Below the pieces are notes generated by a model. The model had not been told where the DNA came from, searched no databases, and saw nothing but the letters and a program-made list of their open reading frames with translations. This document shows, piece after piece, positions 31,005 through 36,319 of a DNA stretch of 36,319 nt (position 1 is the stretch's first letter; the number at the start of each line of letters is the position of its first letter). The DNA comes from Rodentibacter caecimuris (lineage in GTDB: Bacteria > Pseudomonadota > Gammaproteobacteria > Enterobacterales > Pasteurellaceae), in assembly GCF_024622045.1 (NCBI RefSeq), contig NZ_JANKBP010000020.1; one strand, written 5' to 3'. The position numbers and the translations under genes were made by a program.

Positions 31005-32141
31005 TTACGCAGCCAACAGTATTTCATCGTACTTCATTTGCTCTTCTAGTCGCTTGAAGTAGTTTTGTGAAATTTCTTCAGGCGCAAAGGCTTTCATTCC
31101 AATTAACTCGCCTTGTCGGTGATTCCCTTGCCAGTAACCGACCCATTCTTTGAGGGGTAATACCCATAGACAGCGTTGAAGTACATCAGAAAATAAGTCT
31201 CCGTTCGATTTTCTACGATTATCTGACATAAATGCCGCTTGATTGGCGTAATGCAGGGCGTATTTATTATCGGTTTTGTGATGTACGCCACGATGTAAAT
31301 CACGAAAACGAGCGTTAAAGGATTCCGCAAGATTGTTATTTATGCCTTTGGCACTAAAGGCTTCTTGATGATTGACCGACCAGCGTGTGTAATGAAAGTC
31401 AAGGTTGTTATAGGCTGGGTTTTCATCGCACATAATATCGCTGCCAGCGGTGACAAAGCGTTGATTCAAGGCAAACACCGTATCAGCGTTTTCGGTGTAA
31501 TCTATTGCAACAATGGTGCGGTTTGAACCCCACATTTGTTCATCATTGGCGGAACGTTGATTCAAGCTGATAATACAGCGTTTAGTCGGTCTAAATTTGG
31601 GAAATTTCCGTCCTTTTTCGTCCGCTTGTTGGCGTTGTTTATAGTTGTTTTTACGGTAGTTAGGCTTGCGTAGCGTGAAGTTAATCCACGCACCATCTTC
31701 GTGAATTTCGCCTTGCATCTGGCGTAAATCACGGGTTTTAAACAGGGTTTCACGCAGCTTATGACATAGCACGAAAGCCGTTTTGTAATTAGTGTTGAGG
31801 TGGCGGCTAATATCAATAGCACTAATGCCTTTTGAGCTATTTACCATCAGCAAAGTAGCGGCAATAATATCGACCAACGGGAGCTTGTGAAAAGCGAAAA
31901 TCGTGTTGGTGGTAACATAGAAATGACGTTGGCAATGCTTGCAGCACCAACGTTTGCGAGATTCAAGAAAATAGGCGTGGTGGCGAATGCCGCAATGCGG
32001 GCAACAAACATCGCGAATGTTATCAGGATTGCCCCAGCGTTTTGATTTGAGCAGATGAAAGGCTTCGCTTTCGGTTAAACGGAAAATGTCTTTTAGAGCG
32101 ATATTTTTTGATTTACTTGCCAATAAATGATGTTGAGCCAT
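31005..32141 (-). CDS. IS1595-family transposase
   Basis: A 378-residue protein. A zinc-ribbon (CCPHCGIRH and CCKHCQRHF, residues about 44-75) precedes the ISXO2-like DDE domain: GEIHEDGAWINF, MCDENPAY, SVNHQEAFSAKGINNNLAES. It is longer than the Haemophilus IS1016 transposase of the same family, so another subgroup. ATG 32141 has AAGGAAAT upstream; an in-frame ATG at 32222 is rejected. No frameshift. I could not find terminal inverted repeats or a target duplication, so element borders are unknown. Confidence 0.87.
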   Translation of the reverse strand: MAQHHLLASKSKNIALKDIFRLTESEAFHLLKSKRWGNPDNIRDVCCPHCGIRHHAYFLESRKRWCCKHCQRHFYVTTNTIFAFHKLPLVDIIAATLLMVNSSKGISAIDISRHLNTNYKTAFVLCHKLRETLFKTRDLRQMQGEIHEDGAWINFTLRKPNYRKNNYKQRQQADEKGRKFPKFRPTKRCIISLNQRSANDEQMWGSNRTIVAIDYTENADTVFALNQRFVTAGSDIMCDENPAYNNLDFHYTRWSVNHQEAFSAKGINNNLAESFNARFRDLHRGVHHKTDNKYALHYANQAAFMSDNRRKSNGDLFSDVLQRCLWVLPLKEWVGYWQGNHRQGELIGMKAFAPEEISQNYFKRLEEQMKYDEILLAA

Positions 32142-32455
32142 TGTGAATTTCCTTGTGTAGTACAAGGCATTCGAGAGTTTGCTAAACGCTAGACATAAAA
32201 AATTGCCCACTTGAAAATTCAAGTCGGCTCAAAGCGTTTATGCCTCGAATACCGTACTGTCACAAGAAAACTTGTGAGCTAAACTCCTAGATAAACTCAT
32301 TGCGACATTCGCCACATAATGTGCGAGATGCTCAATTTTTGCGGTTTATCTATCTTCCCCATTTGAAGGAAAGCTAAAGACAAAATAATAAGTTTATTAG
32401 CTTAATGGGAAGGTAATAAAGATAAGTTATATTTCCTTTTTAATAAGTAGCCCAA
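32142..32455. other. Noncoding gap between transposase and specificity genes
   Basis: No convincing gene in 314 bases. It holds small inverted repeats: ACTTGAA/TTCAAGT at 32210-32225 and TCACAAG/CTTGTGA spaced by AAAA near 32,260-32,277. One end of the insertion element should lie here. Confidence 0.5.
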
Positions 32456-33958
32456 TCATCTTATATTAAATCTAATTTTGATAGGATTATCGTTTATAAT
32501 ATTTTCGATAGTTTGATCTAATATGCTTTGTAATATTTTAGCTGTTTTATCTAATTCATAGATACCTGCTTGATTATTAAATTCATCATCTAATTTAAGA
32601 AAATTATCCAGAGTGGTTCTTTCTACATCATAATTGATGGGGTTATGATATAGTTTAGCTATTTCTTCTTGTTTTTCTGTTGGGAAATTTGGGAAAGGAA
32701 TCATACTCCAGTATTTTTGAGCTAAACTTCCACCATTACCACCAACGGCATAAAGATCAATTATTCCTTTGCTTCTAAAGTAATCTAAGATACATTTTAC
32801 GAATATTGCTTTATTAGCATTATGCTCTTCTTGTTGTATTGTAATGCCATGAATATTTGTAATAACCTTATCCTGTTCTTCAATAATTACTATGGATCGT
32901 CCTTTTTCAAATCCTTCAGCCCCAAAAATTAGATCTCCTTTTTTGAGGGTTTTCAAAGAATTTGGATTGCCCAAATATTCTATACTATCAACGGTTCCAT
33001 ATTTTGAGATAAATTTAGGTAATATCAAAGTATAGAAATTGTCATATCTATTTTTGCTATAAATACTATTTCCTATATTTGACACTTGCAAATTCTGTCC
33101 GCGAGAAAGCGAGAATCCAAATTCGTGAATGGTTTTATAACCATTTATATAATTTTCTATTGTAAAAACTATATTCTTAAACTTTTTACGATAAATGTTA
33201 GTATCTAATCTACATATATTTTCAACTTCTTTTATCGTTGGCAGATTATAAGAAAATACAGCATCACCTTGATTATCTAATAACTCTTTTTCAATTAACG
33301 ATAAAATAGTTTGATGACGTTCTTTAATCAAACGTTGTTTATTCACAATTGCTTGAGTTAAATTTTCTACAAATTTAATTACATTATCCACATTATCATT
33401 AGGTATAGGAATTTTACAATCCAAAAATAATGTTTTAGCGTGGCGAATTGTTGCACCTTTGGGTACAATAAAATCCAGCTGTTCACGAAAAATAGAATGT
33501 TTCATCATTGCAAGCAAATAATATTTATGCTTATTGACAGGTAGTTTATATAATGCTCCTGATAGCATATAATTGGGGTAATCTTTATCCAAAATGACAA
33601 TTTCACCAATATTGCTATCTTTGGAAATAATTAGATCCCCAGCCTTTAAATTCATTTCCACAAAACTACTTGGCATAATAGGTAATGCAGTTTCGGAACT
33701 GATTTCCGGCAAGTAAGAATGCTCCTGCAAGGCTTTGGTGCGTAAAAAATAATGGCTAGATTGACTTATATAATTCGCAGAGCCAACTTCCTCGCCCAAA
33801 TCTCCGCGAGTTAAATCACGAGCTAAAAAATCTCTCACTAATTTACAGTTTTGATTGGTAATTTCAAATCTTTTATGTTGTGATGATGATAAGCTAAAGC
33901 TATTTTCTACAATATCATTGTAGCTAATTATTTTAGGAGTATGAATATAATTGCTCAT
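32456..33958 (-). CDS. DNA specificity (S) subunit of restriction-modification system
   Basis: A 500-residue protein with two target-recognition domains, each followed by a helical dimerisation segment (FVENLTQAIVNKQRLIKERH at about 208-227 and LDKTAKILQSILDQTIENII near the end). This is the HsdS layout, in which each domain reads half of a bipartite site. AGGAG at the end of the upstream gene and a 2-base gap before ATG 33958 indicate coupled translation with the nuclease-methylase subunit. Recognition sequence unknown. Confidence 0.83.
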   Translation of the reverse strand: MSNYIHTPKIISYNDIVENSFSLSSSQHKRFEITNQNCKLVRDFLARDLTRGDLGEEVGSANYISQSSHYFLRTKALQEHSYLPEISSETALPIMPSSFVEMNLKAGDLIISKDSNIGEIVILDKDYPNYMLSGALYKLPVNKHKYYLLAMMKHSIFREQLDFIVPKGATIRHAKTLFLDCKIPIPNDNVDNVIKFVENLTQAIVNKQRLIKERHQTILSLIEKELLDNQGDAVFSYNLPTIKEVENICRLDTNIYRKKFKNIVFTIENYINGYKTIHEFGFSLSRGQNLQVSNIGNSIYSKNRYDNFYTLILPKFISKYGTVDSIEYLGNPNSLKTLKKGDLIFGAEGFEKGRSIVIIEEQDKVITNIHGITIQQEEHNANKAIFVKCILDYFRSKGIIDLYAVGGNGGSLAQKYWSMIPFPNFPTEKQEEIAKLYHNPINYDVERTTLDNFLKLDDEFNNQAGIYELDKTAKILQSILDQTIENIINDNPIKIRFNIR

Positions 33959-33960
33959 AA

Positions 33961-36138
33961 TTATTTCTCCTTAATAAACATATCTTGCAATACCTGTTCT
34001 TGCGATACACACCACTGTTTAAAATCAGTAATTGTTTGGGTAAAATCTTCATCTAACATTGGATTACCGCCATTATCAATCTGTACTTCAAAAGTTTTAT
34101 AATCAATCTTGTAAGTTGGTACAAACTGTTTGACACGTTTATTAGTTTTAACTTCATAACCCACTTTTTGAATATCTTTAGCAAATACTTGATAATTTTG
34201 CTCTTTTAGTTTGTCTAATTCATCAGCTGTTGGTTTATATGCAACAATAATAGATGTATTTACCCCTGTTTCAGCAAATACATTAGCGGGCAAATCAAAA
34301 ATTGCCACAATCCGCATCTTATCCATTAACCATTGACGAGCGATTTTATGGCTATCAATACTGGCAATAGAATTAGATAGTACAATTCCCATTCTGCCAC
34401 CTTCTTTTAAAATACGATAGGCGTTCTCAAGAAAAATGACTCCTAAGTCAATTTTTGTAGCTTGCTTTTTAGATGATTTCTTTTTACCACCAGTATCACT
34501 ATTGTTGTCACCTTTATTAGAATACAAATTCCATAATTCATAACATTCAATTACAGCTTTATCTGTATCATTATCCTTTTTGGGGGTAAAAGCACGATCT
34601 TCTCCAAAAGGCGGATTAGTTAATACTACATCAAATTTTTTTAATTTTTTTTCATCTGGGCGGTTATCCCAATTTCCATTTTTGTTCATAGATGGTATTA
34701 ACTCTAAGATACCTCCCTCATTATCAAATTTGGATAATAATGAGCCATACCCTGATTTCGCTTCTATTTTGGCATTTCCATCACCATTTAGTAGCATATT
34801 TAAAGTAGCAAGCATCACCATTTGTTCATCAATATCCATACCAAAAATATTGCCGTCATCTAGCTTACTATTTGAATTGACATAAGACACAGATAAAAAA
34901 TCTGCGATACCAACTGTTGGGTCAATGACGGTTTCACCATTTCTAGGGTTGACAACCTTAACCAAGAAATCAATTAGTGGTAAAGGGGTAACAAATTGAG
35001 CATTATTTTCTTTAGAAAATGGTGTGGCAAACTTATAAAAAACAAGTTGATAAAGGTCTGTTTTATGTGAACGTACAAATGAATAATTTTGAAATTGACT
35101 AATAACTTCAATCAAAACTTTAACGTGATTTTCATTTTTACTATTAAAAACATTGTTTTTTAAAATTCGAGTATATGCACCAGATGCATCACCTCTTAAC
35201 TGATTTATCCGTTCAATAAGTTTTTGTACATTTTCATCGGCTAGTGACTCATATTTCTTTTCACTAGGGGTAATATAAAAATCAAGATAACGGTTGTTAT
35301 TCTTTTCATTTCGTTTTTCATCAAAGATCTTTAATGATAAAATTTGAATTAAAATTTCAAATCCGCGCTGATTAGTTAAACCTACTTTATCCATTGTACG
35401 CAAGATGTTACTCATTACATCATTGATTTGCGTTGAATGAACGCCCGAAATAATATCCAAATCAAAAATAGTACGGCTCGATAAGTCTTTTTCTTTTAAG
35501 TTTTCAATATCTAACAAATATTGAAAGCTAGGAATGTTTAAATAAGGATCAGTTAAATGCAAGCAAAGTTCTTTAGTTTTGCTATCTTCACCTTTTGTAT
35601 TATATTCATCACTAAAACGTAATAATTTATTATTTTGTTTTTTAAATAAGTACAATCTACCAGTGTCATATAAAATACCTAAACAGAATTTTCGATCACT
35701 TTCTCGTAAATAGGCTTTTAATTGCTTATCCCACACTTCAGGAATATTTTTCTTATCTTCTTTCTTAAATTCTATGACAACAATTAAGTGTTCTCTTAAC
35801 CATTCTAAACTGTCTATATCACCATTCTGGTGGTAGTTTTTATAATGTTCAAACCACTTCTTATCATCAAAAATTGCTCCATCAATTTTTATTGGTGCAG
35901 ATGATTTATTTCCTTTTGGGAAATGAACTTCTGTTCCAATATAGTCTTTTGGAACAAGCCCAGAATTTACTAATGAATATAAAAATTGCCATTTGTAAAA
36001 TTCTTCATTAGTTGATCCATCTTTCTTCTTAAAAATAGTCTTTTTATTATATGTCAAATGGACAGGAAGAAAGCAATCATACTCAATTGTATTAATGTTT
36101 TCTTGATCAAATTTAGCTTTAAATTCAGAAAAATTCAT
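33961..36138 (-). CDS. Fused nuclease-adenine methyltransferase restriction-modification subunit
   Basis: A 725-residue protein. N-terminal about 170 residues form a PD-(D/E)XK nuclease: Asp86 in KIDGAIF, Glu123-Phe-Lys125 in VVIEFKK, and QLKAY (139-143). The rest is an N6-adenine methyltransferase: DPTVGIADFL (406-415) binds AdoMet and NPPF (508-511) is catalytic. Nuclease and methylase in one chain with a separate S subunit resembles BcgI-type (type IIB) systems more than type I, which has its own HsdR. ATG 36138 has GGAGG seven bases upstream. Octanucleotide repeats start 46 bases before it. Confidence 0.85.
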   Translation of the reverse strand: MNFSEFKAKFDQENINTIEYDCFLPVHLTYNKKTIFKKKDGSTNEEFYKWQFLYSLVNSGLVPKDYIGTEVHFPKGNKSSAPIKIDGAIFDDKKWFEHYKNYHQNGDIDSLEWLREHLIVVIEFKKEDKKNIPEVWDKQLKAYLRESDRKFCLGILYDTGRLYLFKKQNNKLLRFSDEYNTKGEDSKTKELCLHLTDPYLNIPSFQYLLDIENLKEKDLSSRTIFDLDIISGVHSTQINDVMSNILRTMDKVGLTNQRGFEILIQILSLKIFDEKRNEKNNNRYLDFYITPSEKKYESLADENVQKLIERINQLRGDASGAYTRILKNNVFNSKNENHVKVLIEVISQFQNYSFVRSHKTDLYQLVFYKFATPFSKENNAQFVTPLPLIDFLVKVVNPRNGETVIDPTVGIADFLSVSYVNSNSKLDDGNIFGMDIDEQMVMLATLNMLLNGDGNAKIEAKSGYGSLLSKFDNEGGILELIPSMNKNGNWDNRPDEKKLKKFDVVLTNPPFGEDRAFTPKKDNDTDKAVIECYELWNLYSNKGDNNSDTGGKKKSSKKQATKIDLGVIFLENAYRILKEGGRMGIVLSNSIASIDSHKIARQWLMDKMRIVAIFDLPANVFAETGVNTSIIVAYKPTADELDKLKEQNYQVFAKDIQKVGYEVKTNKRVKQFVPTYKIDYKTFEVQIDNGGNPMLDEDFTQTITDFKQWCVSQEQVLQDMFIKEK

Positions 36139-36184
36139 TTTAAACCTCCAAATTGTCTTGAAGATTTAAAATAAAATGCAATAC

Positions 36185-36319
36185 TAGGCTTGTAGGCTTG
36201 TAGGCTTGTAGGCTTGTAGGCTTGTAGGCTTGTAGGCTTGTAGGCTTGTAGGCTTGTAGGCTTGTAGGCTTGTAGGCTTGTAGGCTTGTAGGCTTGTAGG
36301 CTTGTAGGCTTGTAGGCTT
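36185..36319 (-). repeat. Octanucleotide tandem repeat tract upstream of restriction gene
   Basis: The unit AGGCTTGT (AAGCCTAC on the coding strand) repeats perfectly from 36185 to the window end, at least 16 full copies plus a partial one. No stop occurs in any frame on the coding strand; it would encode a repeated KPTSLQAY octapeptide. Unit length not divisible by three is the hallmark of contingency loci in Haemophilus. The true copy number is unknown because the tract runs off the edge. Confidence 0.95.

Noticed and set aside
31005..32330. Precise borders of the IS1595-family element
   Set aside because: I could not find matching terminal inverted repeats or a target duplication by eye, so only the transposase gene is reported.
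36139..36185. Repeats as an in-frame N-terminal extension of the restriction gene
   Set aside because: TAG and TAA occur in that frame between tract and ATG, and GGAGG marks ATG 36138 as the start.
36185..36319. CRISPR array
   Set aside because: Units are 8 bases, contiguous and without spacers.

Overview
The window reads as chromosome of a Haemophilus/Aggregatibacter-type member of the Pasteurellaceae. The 9-base DNA uptake core AAGTGCGGT (or its complement) occurs about two dozen times, the DNA is AT-rich, and several proteins resemble Haemophilus proteins from memory (HI1450-like DNA mimic, HI1419/HI1420-like toxin-antitoxin). The species cannot be fixed from the sequence alone.

About 1-25,000 is the right-hand part of a lambda-like (siphovirus) prophage whose integrase end lies left of the window. 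Its order is: CI-like repressor (leftward, cut by the edge), Cro-like protein, CII/YmfL-like regulator, Rha antirepressor-like protein, O-like replication protein with an iteron origin inside the gene, P-like helicase loader, Dam methylase, small membrane protein, DUF1367-like protein, YbcO-like protein, RusA, antiterminator Q-like protein, a lipoprotein, a toxin-antitoxin pair, a C4-type antisense RNA in front of a KilA-N antirepressor, then a ClpP-protease/capsid fusion and head-tail genes in lambda order (FII, Z, U, V, G/GT, H, I, J), ending with J-distal genes. A second toxin-antitoxin pair sits between GT and the tape measure gene.

The prophage looks defective. No holin, endolysin, terminase or portal gene lies between the antirepressor and the protease/capsid gene, and M, L and K are missing between the tape measure gene and I. 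The capsid-cement gene lacks its 5' end, the tape measure gene and a J-distal gene carry single-base frameshifts, and another late gene has TGA at codon 10. Both gene-block gaps end in nearly the same uptake-sequence hairpin.

About 25,100-30,710 is host chromosome: a DUF440 DNA-mimic gene, a broken six-TM ABC-transporter gene, and a divergent locus that I read as 2,7-anhydro-sialic acid use: nanX transporter to the left; a GntR/FadR-type regulator, a NanY-like oxidoreductase paralogue lacking the EKP lysine, and nanY to the right. A perfect CRP-type site and a palindromic operator candidate lie between the two arms.

About 31,000-36,319 (leftward genes) holds an IS1595-family transposase, a two-domain DNA specificity subunit, and a 725-residue protein fusing a PD-(D/E)XK nuclease to an adenine methyltransferase. 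Immediately upstream of that fusion gene is a tract of at least 16 octanucleotide repeats that runs off the window. The repeat count sets the frame in which an upstream reading frame ends: overlapping the start codon (ATGA), just before it (TAAAATG), or 47 bases short. This is a candidate phase-variation switch working through translational coupling.
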